NCBI GenBank assembly: GCA_905178155.1
Contig: CAJINV010000002.1
Span: forward strand, 11,596,591-11,660,590
Source of the DNA: Amoebophrya sp. A120
Taxonomy: Eukaryota; Sar; Dinophyceae; Syndiniales; Amoebophryaceae
Length of the DNA: 64,000 nt
Direction: 5' to 3'
This document shows positions 34,301 to 47,076 of the stretch, in pieces. Every line of letters begins with the position of its first letter. The first letter of the stretch is position 1. The notes under the pieces are model-generated. The model did no database searches and was not told where the DNA came from. It saw only the letters and a list, made by a program, of their open reading frames with translations. The translations under genes and the position numbers were made by a program.

Positions 34301-37300
34301 GCTACCCCGATGGGGTGCTCGTTTTCAGCAAAGCCAAACAGTCGCGTATGTGCAACTTTTCTTTGCACAGACCCCACGCTATTTCGGTTTTTGGCGCATT
34401 TTTTCTGCGTTTTGGACGGCGCCTGTAGATCCGCTACCCCGATGGATTGCTCGTTTTCAGCAAAGCCAAGCAGTCGCGTGGGTACGACTTTTCTCTGCAC
34501 AGGCCCGACGCTATTTCGGTTCTTGGCGCATTTTTTCTGCGTTTTGGACGGTGCCTGTAGATCCGCTACCCCGCTGGGGTGCTCGTTTTCAGAAAAGCCA
34601 AGCAGTCTCGTAGGTACAACTTTTCTCTGCACAAGCCCCACGCTATTTCGGTTTTTAGCGCATTTTTTCGGTGTTTTGGGCGTTGCAAACCCGCTATGTC
34701 GATGAGGCGCCTGTTGCCTCTGACAGCTCCTAGCAGTTCAGTTTTTGTATCTCCTTCCGCGCACAGCGCCAGCCGCAGTAAAATTTGGGTGTTTGTGCTC
34801 TTTTTCATTTTTGCGTATTGAGTGTTTCGGAAAGCACCTCCACAAAAGAAAAAATCTACCGGTATCTGACAGCTTCCGAGCGGTGCGACGGGTAGTCGTG
34901 CCTTCTTATTCAGCAAGCTGAACACGTTTTTCGGCGCTTGCGTCTCGAGCACCACCAGGGCCTGGACCGCCTCCAAAAAGGGATTTTTGAAGGTTATGGT
35001 TGTGGTTGCGGGTCTCTGCACCTGCGACACGCTGATCACCTCCTTCGCGTCCCTTGGCGCGTGCCCCTTGCCCTGCATGACGTACACCCAGCTGCCGACC
35101 GCCGGGTTTTCAAGCGTGATAGTTGCCTCCTCGACAATCTCAATGCTGGACGGAAAGTACCGGATCTCCACGGGGGTCTGTCCAAAGGGTTGCAGAAACA
35201 CCGCGCTCTGCATCACTTTGAAATTGATCTTGTTCGTACTCTTCGCCCGCAGCGTGACCTCTTGCCCTGTCGGGTTCTCGATGATCACCTCCGTACTCGC
35301 GTGCTGTCCGAGTTCGCACTCAAACATGGGGAGCTGCATCGGGGGCGCCTGCTCCGCGATTAGTTCCAGGTCGTACCAGAACTCCCCCACTCGCTCGGAC
35401 ACAAAAATGGCTTGCCCCTTTTTCTTCGCCGGCAGGAAGGGCGAGAAGACCAGCTCGTAGGTGGCGGTCTCCTTCGGGGCGAGGACAAACTCCGGCTCGC
35501 CCAACAGCCCGTCGCCGACCAAAGTGACGTCAAAGACAATGACATCGTCTAACGGGTTCACCAGCTGAATGTCCACTGCGATCGCCTGTCGCACGACACA
35601 GCTCAGGGAGAGGGACTGCTGTGCCTTCGACGGCGAAGTTTGTACCTCCACCGTAAACCAGCTGAACTGCCCACTGTTGCTGTCACGAAACATGATGCAC
35701 CCGGTCACGTTGCCGGCCTGGAGCGGCAGAAAACTCAAGTTGTAGCCCACCGTTTCGCCGGGAGCCTGTACATATTTTTGTTTGTAAAAGTTTTGTAACT
35801 TTGAACGTTGACGCATGTCAACCACAAAAAGCAGTTCACTCTTCCACCACACAGAGCGTTATCAACCTCCTTCGCTTAAGTCTTTCGCATAGAAGAAACA
35901 TATTCAAAACCAGCAGTATAGCTATACTGCTCGAACGTGACTGGGTCCGCTGATATGCAGGATGTCGGACTCGACTTCGAAGGTCGTTTCCCTGTTGCTG
36001 TGGTTACGAACCATGAATTCGTGGTCCGTGCGCTCCCTCGCTTGACACATGATGATCACGTGGTCCTCTGCCAGAGGCTCGTCCGCCGTACCGGTGAGCT
36101 CGTATTCGTACGTTTCGTTTGCCCCCTCATTGACCAAAGCCAGATGGCACACCTGCTCGCACACCCACGACGGTTTGAACTTCAACTCATAGTACGTCGT
36201 GGTTGCAGTGCCGCTCGCGCCCCGCTTGGACGCGGTAATCGCATTGGGGCCGGAGAAGAATCGTTCGCCGGTCTCCGCTGATTTTCAGTACGATTGGCGT
36301 TGAGTTAGGCTTCAGTAGGTGATGGATTTAGCACTAGTTAGCTAGCAAATCTTGTACGTGAGATTCTATTTCTAAGTCAATCTGCATCTGGGTGAGTGAC
36401 ATACATTTCTTTGGCACACTTCTTTTCAAAAAAACTAGCAGAAGAAAAGCACTGCTATACTTGGCGGATAGGTGAAGATCGCCTTCAGCGGCCAGTCGTT
36501 TGGTGTTGGATTTACGATTGGTATTTCTTGTATCACCTCCTGGCGTGCGTGGCTGTGGAAGGTCATTGCGCACTTCGTGTTTGGCGCTGTCCCGGTACCT
36601 GTGAAAAGTTCGCTTTTGTTTTTTTCTGGTACTGGAATTGCTTCGGTGCGTCCGTCGTGTCCGCGAACGGCGAGTGAAAGAAAATGCACAACATCTACTT
36701 CGCACAGGCACAAGAGCGATGAAATAAACCTAAATCCTAAACGCAGCAACCTCACATACTAAACCCTTATTTCTCACCTTCAATCTGGTATATCCTTGTG
36801 TCCAGATTGCTGTGCAGAGTGATACTACACGGGTACACACCCGGCTCCTTCGGGCGGAACTCGAGCTGCAATTTCCCTGATGCCGCCATTTCCGCTTCGT
36901 TGGCTGGCTTTGCGTAGGTGGTAAGGTCTTTCGACGCAAATTTGTAGTAGGGTGAGGACAGTTGTATGTCGTACACCGCTTTGTCGGGCAAGGGTTTTAG
37001 CACCTGCAAAACCGCCGCCTGCGTTTTCCCCTCTCGGACTAGTTTCGCCTCCAGCCACTGGCGCGCCTTGTCCATCTGCGGATTGCGGAAGGGGATCACA
37101 ATGTCTTTCAAACCCACTTCCTCGACCTTCATGGCGACCTTGAACTGTTCCAACGGTGCCGGCGTGGAGGAACTCCCCTGCAACTCGATGTAGAACTCGC
37201 CTGCCTTGCTGTCGTAGAACTGCAATTGGGTGACAAAGTGCCCCACTTCGAAGGGCAGGAAGGAGACGGAAATCTTCGCGGACCCGTTGCCTTTTATCTT

Positions 37301-40300
37301 CACGTGGTTTTGCGACAGGTGGAACGGGTCGATCGGGTGCTGCAGGCTCGACGCTTATCCTGAGTAAAAATGTCCCCACACCATAGTCAAGATGGGGAAT
37401 CGGCTAGACAAATCCACAAGTTTTGGCTGTTTTGCATCACAAATTTGGACTCGTAGTGTAGTGCTGTTTGAGCTAGCTCAGCAGCATCACAGACCTAGCA
37501 CACCATGCTGATTGGAGCATGACAAATTGCAAAACACGACTAGAAGTTGCTTCTCATGGGGCTCCGCATGAGAAACATTTTCAGCATGTAGATTTGCATT
37601 ACAACTATGGGGTGGGGACGTTTTTAAATAGGATAACGCTGCCTTGTTCATCAGCTCGTTGCCCTCCCCAAAATATCAAAAGGAAAAATCCCCCCACCCC
37701 ATATCGAAAACGTATCCGTCTGAAAATTTGTGATGCGCATTTGTGACCTCAAATCCTGTCTGTCTTGCAAGAAGGCAAGTCCAGAAAGCCTTTCGCATTT
37801 TGCAGGAGGTTTGTCATGCTGTTTGGCTTAGAGCATACACGTTTGTCATGCTAGGCGCCTACGTCAAAGCCTCTCAACTGAGGCTTGACATATGCCTGCA
37901 CTCCTCTACTGCAATACAAATCTGATTTGTGTATGGAAATCCAGCATCAGAAACTTCGTTTCGATATGGGGAGGGGGGATTTTTTCTTTTGATACAAAAG
38001 CGGTCGTCACCGCCGACCCCGGCGGCGCGGACGCGTGCGCAAACTCCGTGACCATCTGGAAGGGTTGCGCACTGATTTTGAAGTCCGCGTCCTCGCCGTA
38101 GGGGTTCTCGATCTCGATGTCCTCCTGACCGTATCAAATGTAAAAATGTCTGGGTCTGGAAGGATGCGAACTTGTGATGCTGCCCTTGGATTCCCAAAAA
38201 ATCTGTATTGCATGACTACCAAAGGGAATGCAATTTTTGCTATGCTGAGAAGGCATTTGTCATGCGGAATACGCATCAAGAAGCCCTCAAAAAATCTGTA
38301 TTGCTAGGGTATGCATCACAGACATCATGGCTCATGCAAAACGTGCACGACAAGCGTCAGAATCTTCCAGACCCAGACATTTTTACAGTTGATAGACCGA
38401 CCTCGTAGACCACCGCCGTTTGGTGGATCACCTTCCGCGGCTTCTTCCCGGTACACTTGCTCTGCAGCTTGAACGTGATCGCCGCCGCGTGCTGGTTGCC
38501 CTCGCGCCGACTGGTGAAGGTCAGCTGCGCCTCACTGCTGCGCGTAAACTTGCTCACGAACTGCACGGGGAAGTTGCAACTTTGTTTCGGCTCGATGCGC
38601 AGCGGTTCCTTCTGCAGCGCCACGAAATCGCCCGACCCGCGAAGGGTGCCCGTGTAAGTCACCACCCGCTTGCTCGGGTTGGTCAGCTCGATGTTTTTGG
38701 TCTGGTTCGTACCCAGCAGGGTCTGGTACAGAATGGTAGACTTCGGCACGTAGTGTGGCAGGTTTTGGAACAGAAAGAGGGAGAGGAGCAGAAAATCCCG
38801 TGGATTAGGGTCCTGCATAATGTCCTGCGTTGTCAGAGGGTACTGCAGTTGCAACTCCCGTAGGCCCTGCAAGACGCAGTTCGCATTCGTCTGCAATTGC
38901 AAGGCAGTGGTGCAGGGGTACCTGAAGAATTGCGAAAAATATGAACTAGATCTGTAGCTTTTAATGCGTATTGTGCGTAGACTCACGCGTGAGCGAAAAT
39001 CTAGTCTTCGTCGTCCCGTACGGCGACGCACTTTTTTGCAAAAAAAAAGCAGCTTCCAAATTTTCACCATGACCGGTCTGGGTCCGCTAATTTTCCGAGA
39101 TGGAAGGCTGTCTTTCAATCCACAACACGTTTTCTCTTTCCCGACCTAGTGCTCGTTGCGCTTCCTACCTAGCAATGCGCTTTTTCGCAAAAAAAAAAGC
39201 TACGAATTCCACCATGACCGGTCTGGCTCCCATATTTTTTCAAGACAAGGACTTCCTTTGAAATCGCAAGCCGTTTCCGTTCACAAACGCGTGCTTCTCA
39301 CATCTGCAAAGCCCAAATGCGCGAAAAAAAAAACACTGCGTCGTGTGAGTATGTAAATATACTTCATCGCACGCAGGGAATCGCCAATGTGTGGTGCGTG
39401 TGACCACAAGACCATGCCGAAGACGCACATGTCTTGCAAATCCGTGTCAAAGTTGTTGACGACGCGGGCCGGAAACCTCCTCTCGACGTTGTTTATCTTC
39501 CAAAAGTGGTAATTCAGCCAGCGAAGCAGGATTGACTCCGACACGCCGTAAACCTGCGATTTGTATGGACGTAGGTATACGAAGCTCAGCGACATCGACT
39601 GAAGATTGAAGAAGGAGCGGAGGAACAACTACAAGCTCGCAGCAAAGCGGGTCGTGAAGAAAAAGCTGATGTAGTGATCATGTTCTGAAAATTCAAATCA
39701 TGCGCGGAAGATAACAAAAGACATACGTTAGAATCCGCCATCCCGCGAACGTCCAAACACGTTTGTAATTCGATCGGAATCTTTTTCGTTGCGCCCGGAT
39801 CATCGTCGTCGTCTTCCGGCATCATACCCGGTAAATCTTTGCGGAAACTCTTGGGCGTGACGCGGTTCAGCAGAAACACCTTTACCACTTGCAGCACGAA
39901 GTTTGTCCACGACTCGAGCGACTGTCCGACGTAGTTCTTCTCCAGCTGTCGCTTGCTAACCGGCCCACCGCTCGACTTAGATGCCGTCAATTGCACGTAC
40001 CTGCGAAAGTGAAAGTGTTGATAAATGAGATTTCCATTTCAGCCAGCGGTCTAGTTTGTCCAAGTCAGTGGTTTCGCCACGCTCCTCAGTGAACACAGCA
40101 AAAATTAATTTCTTCTAGCAGGAAACCGTTTTCAAAACTGACTTCATCATACCACAGAAGTACCTGACAAACAAGTCCTGCGACAGTAGCGTTTCGGGGC
40201 GCACCATGGAGAGCAAACAGCCGTGTTGTTTACAGAAGTTCAGCGCCTTTTCGTACACCGCGATGGTGCTATTAATTTTCACCAGATCCTTCGGCACGGC

Positions 40301-43300
40301 CTTCCCCGTGTCGGCTTTCTCCGGTGCGTGGCCCTGTGGCCTCTCCTTCAAAGCTGTAGTCAAAGCGTTCTTCCCCGAAAAGAATTCGATCATCTCGAAG
40401 ACCGGCTTGCCCTGCTGCAGGATCAGATCCTGTGGGAAGTTCTCGATGGGCACTTTAAACGCTACCCCGTTCAGCCATCTGACTAGACTGTCCGCCCCCT
40501 CCTGGTACGCCTTGGAATCGTGCGTCGGCGTGCAGGGCGAGGACGTTTTCAACGTGACAATTTGCTCCCCCTCCAGTGCGTAGTCTGCGGTGTTCTCCAT
40601 GAGGTACTGCGACGTGGACAGAACGCAGTTGTCCGCCGTGCCGGAGATCGGGATCACGTAACTCCGGTTGTCCGCGTCCACGAACTCTAACTTCGCCGTG
40701 AAGGAGAGCGACTTCGTGCTGCAGAACTCCACCTCCACCGGTAGTTTCGTTCGGCTCAAGGTCAACTGCTGCCCCTCCGGGAATCGAACCTGCAGCGGGA
40801 TTTTCGCGTATTCGGCGGGTAGCCGGTATTCCGCGTCCATGGACTCGTAACCGTCGTTCAGGATGTTAAAGGTCGCTTTAGCGGTGACACCTAACGGGAC
40901 GGTGGGGAGTTGAATCATCCGCTGGTCGAACGTGAGTTTCGGAACCGAGCCCTGCCCGCGGAGGCGGAGTTCCAGGTAAGGCAACGCGTCGTCTTCAATC
41001 GGGAGCGGCTGCGTCACGTCCGCGCGACTGCCCTCCTGCCGCGGGGGAGAGATGTAGACGGGGAGCTGCGCCTGGTACGGGACCGGCTTGATCGGCAGGA
41101 AGGAACACTTGATCACCTGGTCCTCTTCCGGGGGTAAGAGACCCGACACCGGGTCGATCACAAACACGTCGGACATGCCGGCCGTGTCGATGCGCCACAA
41201 CAGCGGGAAGTCGTCCGCGTTGTGCACGTGCAGCTCCAGCACGGACGCCTGGCCTTGCATGCCGGTCGGAACGACTTTCGTCTTAAAATCGAAGGTCGTC
41301 GTGGAGAAAAGCATGCGCGGGCGGAGGGCCTTGCCGTGCACCACGCGCTGGCACCCAGGGGCCTTTGCGTTGCCGGCGGCGACAATGGGCAGGTCGAAAA
41401 AGTGCTGGCCCAAGTCGGTGGGCTGGTAGGTGAGCTGCAAGGCGAGGGTGCCGTTTGCGGGCACAACCAATTTGAAGATTTGGCTGTCCTCGTCGTCATC
41501 GTCGTCCTCCTCGACCAACTGCGCCTTCAAAGCATTACTGCCACCACCGGACATGCCAAAAACGTCAGCTGGAAAAGTGTGTTTCATGAAGCTACAATTT
41601 TCAGCGGTTTTTTTGTAGAAAATCATAGCAGAGGAAAATGAACGAGCATGACCCCGCCCGCAATCTGAATCAACTTCAACAACGACAACCTGCGCAAAAA
41701 CGAAACTGTACATTTTCCTCCCTTTCCCTTTCCGCCCTTGCTGTCCTTCTTCTCGCCGCCACCGACCATGGTCAAATACTGGTCGTAGGTGAGTCGCTCG
41801 AAGTACACAGCCATCGCGGGATCGGAATCGTCGACCGCGGTGAGTGTGAACTCCGGGTAGTCCTGCAAGTTGATGTACAAAGTCCCCTCCACCGCGCTCG
41901 AGTTTCGCAAGGTCATGGGCAACGTGTGCACCGCGCCGAGCGTGAGGCTGCCGAACTCAAACTCGGCCTCTTCCAGTTCGATGTTGGGCACCACCGCCTG
42001 CGCCGATATTGGCAGGCGGATCGTCTTCCCTCCGCGAATCAACACGTTGACCACGGAGTCCAGGACCTGGGGCTGCTCGAGGGTTACACTTATTGTGATC
42101 TCCGCGGTCGACCCGATCGGCACGGATCCGCGCTGCGGTTGGATCGTCACGCCCTCGAGCTGTGATTCCACGAAAAAGACCGCGTTCGTACCGCCCTCGT
42201 TCTTCAGCGTTGCCGTCTTCTCGGCGGTGCTGCCCACGGAGAGAACGCCAAAGTCCACTTTTTTCTGCGAAAAGACCGCAAACCCCTCCTGGCAGCTGCC
42301 GCTGCAAGTAATGGCCTGGTCAAGACCGTCCTCGATTTTGAGGGTCAAGGAGGTCTCTGCGTTCGTGCTGTTCGGAAAAGGTGTGTAGGAAATGCTGACG
42401 GCGATATTTGCGTACGGCTTCACCGTTCCCTTCTCCGGCGACACGGTAAAGGCCGAGCCGGGCTGCACCTGCCAGTGAAACCTCGCCATGGCGTTCCCCG
42501 GGTTCTCCAAGACGATCGTTTCCGTCAGCGTGCGGTCCAAATCGTCGCCGAAGTTGAACACCAGTTCCGCAGTCGGTAATAGGAGGGTCACCGGCGTGAC
42601 CTCGCCGCAGAGCTGCAGTTTCTGCTGGTGGAAGCCGTTGATCGTGTAGGTGATGGTCTTATCCAGGATCTTCGGCGTCGGGGAGCTCATCACAATGTCG
42701 AACCCGCACGCGTGCGCGGAGGGAACCACCTGCGACAAAGGCGTCGTTTTCGACAACACGTCAATTCCATCGAGTTGCAGGGCGAGCAGCACGCTGTGCG
42801 GCAGGTCGTTGAAGATGGAAAAAGACTTAGAGATGGAACTCTTCACGAACACCTTGCCGAAATCGATCTTCTTCGGGCCGCAGGAGATCAGACTGAGCTG
42901 CGCGTCAAGCAACTGCGCCGTGCAGTCCCGCACCTCCGCCTGCGTCGTGGGCGCCGTCTTGAATTTCTTCCGTATTGGCTTGTTCTCGTCGTGCGTGTAC
43001 CGCAACCCGGTGACCCCCCGAACCACATCCGGGTCATCGTCCAACGGTCGCGCGAGCCACAGCTTTTCTGACTTCACGTCGTGCACGGAGTACTTCGGGG
43101 ACTTCAAGCCGCTCCCGGCTTTTATCCCGATGTCCGCGTCGTCTTCGAAGAAGATGTCAAAGTCCTTGGTCGGCCGCCCGCCCTGCTTCTCCCAGTACTC
43201 CTCGACCTTGCGCTTTTTCCTCGCGTCCTTCAGGTACTGGTTGTAAATCTGTTTGTTCTTCACGAACTCCTGCATGGCGCTCGGCGCCAGCGTGTGCATC

Positions 43301-45072
43301 GTCGGCTCCGGCTGGTCAGCCATCAGGTTCTCCAAGGCGTGGGTCGCCTCCAGCGACTGCACGTCCGCCTTCATGATAGCGGTGAGCGTCGACATTTGTC
43401 TTTTGAACGGCGGTGCGGTCGTGAACAATTCCTCCACATTCACGTAGTGGTACTGCGGTTCAAAGTCCGCGGCAACCTTTTCCAGCCCTTTGACCTGCTT
43501 CTGCTTGTACCCCATCTTTACGGATTCGCCGATCAGGTAAAGCACCACGGTGTACCTGAATTGGTGATTTTTCATGCGAGCGCACACTTGAGGAATACTC
43601 ACTCATCTTTGTCTTTCTACCGTGAAACAAACAGTAGACCCACACGCATCAACATGATCGAAACATATGTTCGAAAATAACACCACATTCAAGAAGTACA
43701 GATTTTTGCAGTATTTGACTTCCAGTTGCTGTTGAAACACACCGAGCTGCTTCGGCAGAAAGCTGACGGTGATGTTGATCACTTGCCGGGGCAGAAGCTG
43801 TCCCTTGCTCGGCGTGCAGCGGTAGTTCGGCACGATGGGGATGTCGAAGTCCACGGGCAGCACGTCGTGTGTGTTCTCTAATTTCACGACGACGTCTCTC
43901 CTGTCGTTCGTGTCGCACAACCCGAACTGCAGCGCTTCCGGTGTGGCCTTCAGCGCCGGGACCAAGGCCTTACTGCGGAGCTGGAGCTCCACGGTTTGGT
44001 CCTCGCGTAACTCCTCGGATTCGATGAAAAATTGCACCCCGAAGTCGAACAATTTGTCCTGCGGGCGGCGCGTACAGACGAACCCCTTCGTTTCCTCATA
44101 GGGAGGTGGCTGGAACGTGATGGTCACGGGAAGACTGCCGAACTCGGGCACCGTGCCGTTGGAGGGCGAAATCACGTACGAGTTTTTGATCGTCTGGCTA
44201 TCCGAGATCGGCTCAAGGTTGGTGGCGTTCCCGTCTTCGTTCCTTTGGTTCTGCACGTACGCGATGAAGCTGAGCGGCTCGGGGCCGTCGTTGAGTAACT
44301 GTATCGTCTTCACCACCGTCGTGCCGAAGTACGCGTGGCCGAACCCCAACTCCTTGATCTCCTGCGCGTCGTAGATGGCGTGCAGGTTCTGCCGCAGGAT
44401 CGTCCCGTGAATGTCCAGCGACTTCTTGTTGGCGACGAGCGAACTTTGATTCTTCAGGTTCACATCCAGAAGCTCGTGCACCGTGTGTGGCGTGTCGTAG
44501 CAGGTGAGTTCCAGATTCACCGTGGTGCTGCCGCGAGCCGGGACCTCGCCGGACGAGGGCTGGTACTCGAGCGCGAAGTTTTCGCTGCGAATGGCATCCG
44601 GAAACTCGAAGCCGCCGGGTCGGGACCCGGTGTTGTAGATCGTGAGTTCCTCTGCGAACTTTTTCTGCACGATCACGTTACCAAAGTTGAGAAATCGTGT
44701 GAAATCCAGTATCGCGCAAGGCATGGTCGCCTGCAGTGGCACTTCGAACCGGAAGTCGTCGCTGACCACCAGCAAGCGGTCGACATAGTCGCCCGGCTCC
44801 ACGATGGAGCAGAATTCGACTTCCACCGTGATCGCGAGTCCCGGTGAGATCGCCAGCTTGTTGTCGTAAATGAGCCGAAACTTACTGTCATTCCTCGCCT
44901 GCCCGGATTTCACGCCGGGGGCCACGAACCGGATCCGCCGCGCGTGCGCCGTCACATTGCGGATCACGATCTGTTGCCGGTACGAAACACCCACCTCGAT
45001 GTCCCGGAACGCGACCTTCTCCGGTTCGACGGTCAGCGCCGTCTGAAACGAGTTCCGCGATTGCGTCTCCAT
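31355..45072 (-). CDS. CFAP47: CFAP47-like giant ciliary protein (ASH repeats and CH domain)
   Basis: Central-apparatus-type flagellar protein made of repeated ASH/MSP-like beta-sandwich domains. Fifteen exons: 43700-45072, 41712-43555, 40164-41568, 39727-40000, 39363-39553, 38395-38922, 37996-38126, 37636-37668, 36778-37350, 36461-36598, 35928-36277, 34860-35765, 32571-32730, 31854-32390 and 31355-31740. They sum to 8829 nt, an exact 2942 codons plus stop; human CFAP47 has about 3190 residues. The N-terminus (AFRDIEVGVSYRQQIVIRN, TAHARRIRF) is the first ASH domain. A calponin-homology-like segment lies near residues 1540-1700 (SESILLRWLNYHF, VNNFDTDLQDMCVFGMVL). ASH repeats continue to a C-terminus ending QAGMK. 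Eleven conventional introns and three introners interrupt it; one 2.1 kb intron holds a minisatellite. HYDIN is a related alternative, but the CH domain and length favour CFAP47. Confidence 0.85.
32870..34740. repeat. 132-bp minisatellite in a CFAP47 intron
   Basis: About 13 well-preserved copies plus degenerate ends, unit exactly 132 bp in most copies. Each unit carries TGTAGATCCGCTACCCCGAT, a GCTCGTTTTCAGCAAAGCC block and CTATTTCGGTTTTTGGCGCA. The array lies within intron 32731-34859 (donor CCG|GTAGAT, acceptor TTACAG). Because 132 is divisible by three, several frames on both strands stay open across it. Confidence 0.95.
37356..37635. mobile_element. Introner D (family 3, intact)
   Basis: 280 bp, TATCCTGAGTAAAAATGTCC ... 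GGACGTTTTTAAATAGGATA, flanked by ACGCT (37351-37355 and 37636-37640). Intact relative of the interrupted introner A. It lies in CFAP47; TSD-precise removal joins NELMNKA to ASSLQHPID in frame. Confidence 0.93.
37674..37995. mobile_element. Introner E (family 4)
   Basis: 322 bp, with long inverted ends TATCAAAAGGAAAAATCCCC and GGGGATTTTTTCTTTTGATA, each followed inward by the CCCATATCGAAA type. Duplication CAAAA lies at 37669-37673 and 37996-38000. It sits in CFAP47, 38 bp from introner D. TSD-precise removal joins SAVTTAF to GEGNELM in frame. Confidence 0.93.
38132..38394. mobile_element. Introner F (family 1)
   Basis: 263 bp, TATCAAATGTAAAAATGTCT ... AGACATTTTTACAGTTGATA, flanked by GACCG (38127-38131 and 38395-38399). 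In CFAP47; TSD-precise removal joins AVVYEVG to QEDIEIENPYG in frame. Confidence 0.93.
39020..39280. repeat. Imperfect two-copy repeat inside a CFAP47 intron
   Basis: Two adjacent units of roughly 150 bp in intron 38923-39362 share GCAAAAAAAAAGC and CACCATGACCGGTCTGG. A trace of a third unit (GCGCGAAAAAAAAAACACTGCG) follows near 39318. It looks like the decayed remains of a small tandem array. Confidence 0.65.
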
Positions 45073-46114
45073 GTTTTCGTAGTTCTCGCCTTAGGTGGAG
45101 CGGTAAGACGGCGATCGAGATGACCGGAGGTGACACGCGTTGTCTCTCGTCCTGTTTACGACTTACAGAAATCCGGGGTCGAGGCCGGGTGGAGCGGAAG
45201 GACTTCTCGTTTGATGACAACTCCGGCGGCGGCGTCGTCTCAGCGCTTTCGAGCCGGTGCTGGCAACAAACATAGCTTTTTTCTTGCAATCATTCAACAG
45301 CAATTATATGTCTTCACTCTCCAAAAAACAAGCTCCTGGGGAAAGCAGAAATCCAATTTTTCTCCATTGCAAACGAAAAGTATTCGGGCTCTCTCGAGGC
45401 GCAATGCGACACGAACGAAACGATTTTCGCTCCTCCCTCATGTTTCTCCTTCTTGTCCGGTCCCGGAAAGTGTTACATCGCTCGACTCAAACGTGCAAGC
45501 GTGATTACAAGCAGACGCAGAAGGAGAAGTGACGAGAAGCGATAATGACATAGCTGCAGAGTCAAACCTCCTTGGAAAGCGACGCTGAAAGAGCTAGAGC
45601 ATATGGCATCGGCCCTTTTGCATGGGTTTCCGCCTGGCAAAGTAAAGTGACGACGAATCATCAATTTCTAAAGTAGCTTGAAAACAACGAAAGGCTCGCA
45701 TACTTAGTACAATGTTCTTTTGTCGCTTTGAATTAGGGGTGGTAGTAGTGTCACATCCTGTTTGCTTGAGGAAGCGTTAGTTACGTCTCGCATCATCATA
45801 CACATCACTCTGTCTGCACCTTGCTATACCTGCCGTTGCCGATACGCGCTTGTGCATGTTTTCATCAAATTTTACAAATCGAGGTCTATAGCGAGGCAAA
45901 TTCTCCTACGAGGTACATACAATATTCACGAAGTAACAATTGATTCAGTCTACGCAGAATTAATCCTCTAGGTCCTAGGTGGAATACTAGATACAAAAGA
46001 TCATTGATTTTGGTACAAAAGGCTAAGACTCTGATTCGTACTAGCAGTTGGTACAAGGGTGCGCTGCTTTTCGAACGCGAAAATTTTCCTGTCGATTCGG
46101 TGACAACAAGACAG
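45073..46114. other. Intergenic, 1.04 kb
   Basis: No supported gene. It should contain the CFAP47 5' region and the 3' UTR of the membrane-protein gene ending at 46115. Confidence 0.45.
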
Positions 46115-47076
46115 TCAGATGCACTCGCTCGCGGAGGCGCTGATGTCGCTGGTCTGCAGCAAATCCGGGGTGTAGACGCCGCTGCCCTCGGGATGCAGGC
46201 GGAAGCGCACATCTTCCATGCGCGGGCTGTCTTCGCCTTTTCGACTCACCTTCGCCTTGAGATCGTCCACTTCCCGCTGCATGGCCTCGAGTTTGAGCTG
46301 CTGAACGGACCGTCGCCAGGCGCTCTCGATCAAAACCAGGAGCGCAAAAGCGAGCACACCGAAAAAAACGTGTTTCCACCCACCATAGGTGATGCCGTAT
46401 CTGAAAGAGCGGCGTTTTTATCGGCATGCTTCGTACATATATTCGATTTGTGGCTGAAACACATCTGATCCTGTTCATGAGAAATCAAAATCGCATCAAA
46501 AAAATTACAAAGCAAATACTTGGCGTTCAATGGCTCGGCGGTCACGCGCTTCCACACAAACCCTCGCTCTGCTTCTTGGAACGAGGTTTTGCTTTCCTCT
46601 TCCTCGGGAGAATCAGCGACGACATTCGCGGAGGAAACTTCTTGCTCCGCAGGCGAATCTGATTCCGAGTCTCCCGACGCAGCAGACGCCTAGAAGTGTT
46701 AAAATTTCAACATACTTTTAATTTGAAGAAGATCCAAAAGAACCTTTTGTATCTGTCCCCGAGCAAGGCAATTAGATTTGCACTCATTTACAATCGCAGA
46801 ATTTGGCATCAGTTTCAGTGTCAGGGTTTTTCCCCGCACATCAACTAATTCGAAAACAAAGTATACATCGACGCCCGACAGATCCGGTTTGACATTTTCC
46901 TCGTCCGCTGCCGCATCCGCATTTTGCAATTCGTTCATTCCCGGCTGCCAGGAACGGACCCCAGAGTTATGCAACAAGCTGGAATCATGGTTCGCTCCGG
47001 ATGTCATCGCGCGAACACATGACAGCAGGTTTCCGGAAAACAAAATTCCAGTCAAAGCAAGAAAACCCCGGCTCAT
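46115..47076 (-). CDS. Small type I membrane protein, ER-like topology
   Basis: Predicted 262-residue protein from three exons: 46744-47076, 46520-46689 and 46115-46400 (789 nt). The start is the ATG at 47076. It begins with a signal peptide (MSRGFLALTGILFSGNLLS), has a short lumenal domain with a Cys pair (NECKSNCLARG), an acidic Ser/Glu linker, one transmembrane segment (HVFFGVLAFALLVLI) and a coiled cytosolic tail (QLKLEAMQREVDDLKAK). The first intron (46690-46743) is only 54 bases, with an atypical donor GTTCTT; the second (46401-46519) uses GTATTT. The domain order is reminiscent of small ER membrane or cargo-receptor proteins, but I do not recognise the family. Membrane topology is well supported; function is open. 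Confidence 0.7.

Noticed and set aside
32978-34705. Long open frames of 180 to 395 codons on both strands
   Set aside because: They are an effect of the 132-bp tandem repeat, whose unit is divisible by three. They overlap an intron and have no family features.
31355-45072. HYDIN as the identity of the giant ASH-repeat gene
   Set aside because: HYDIN is considerably longer. The CH-like segment, the total length near 2940 residues and the C-terminal layout fit CFAP47 better.
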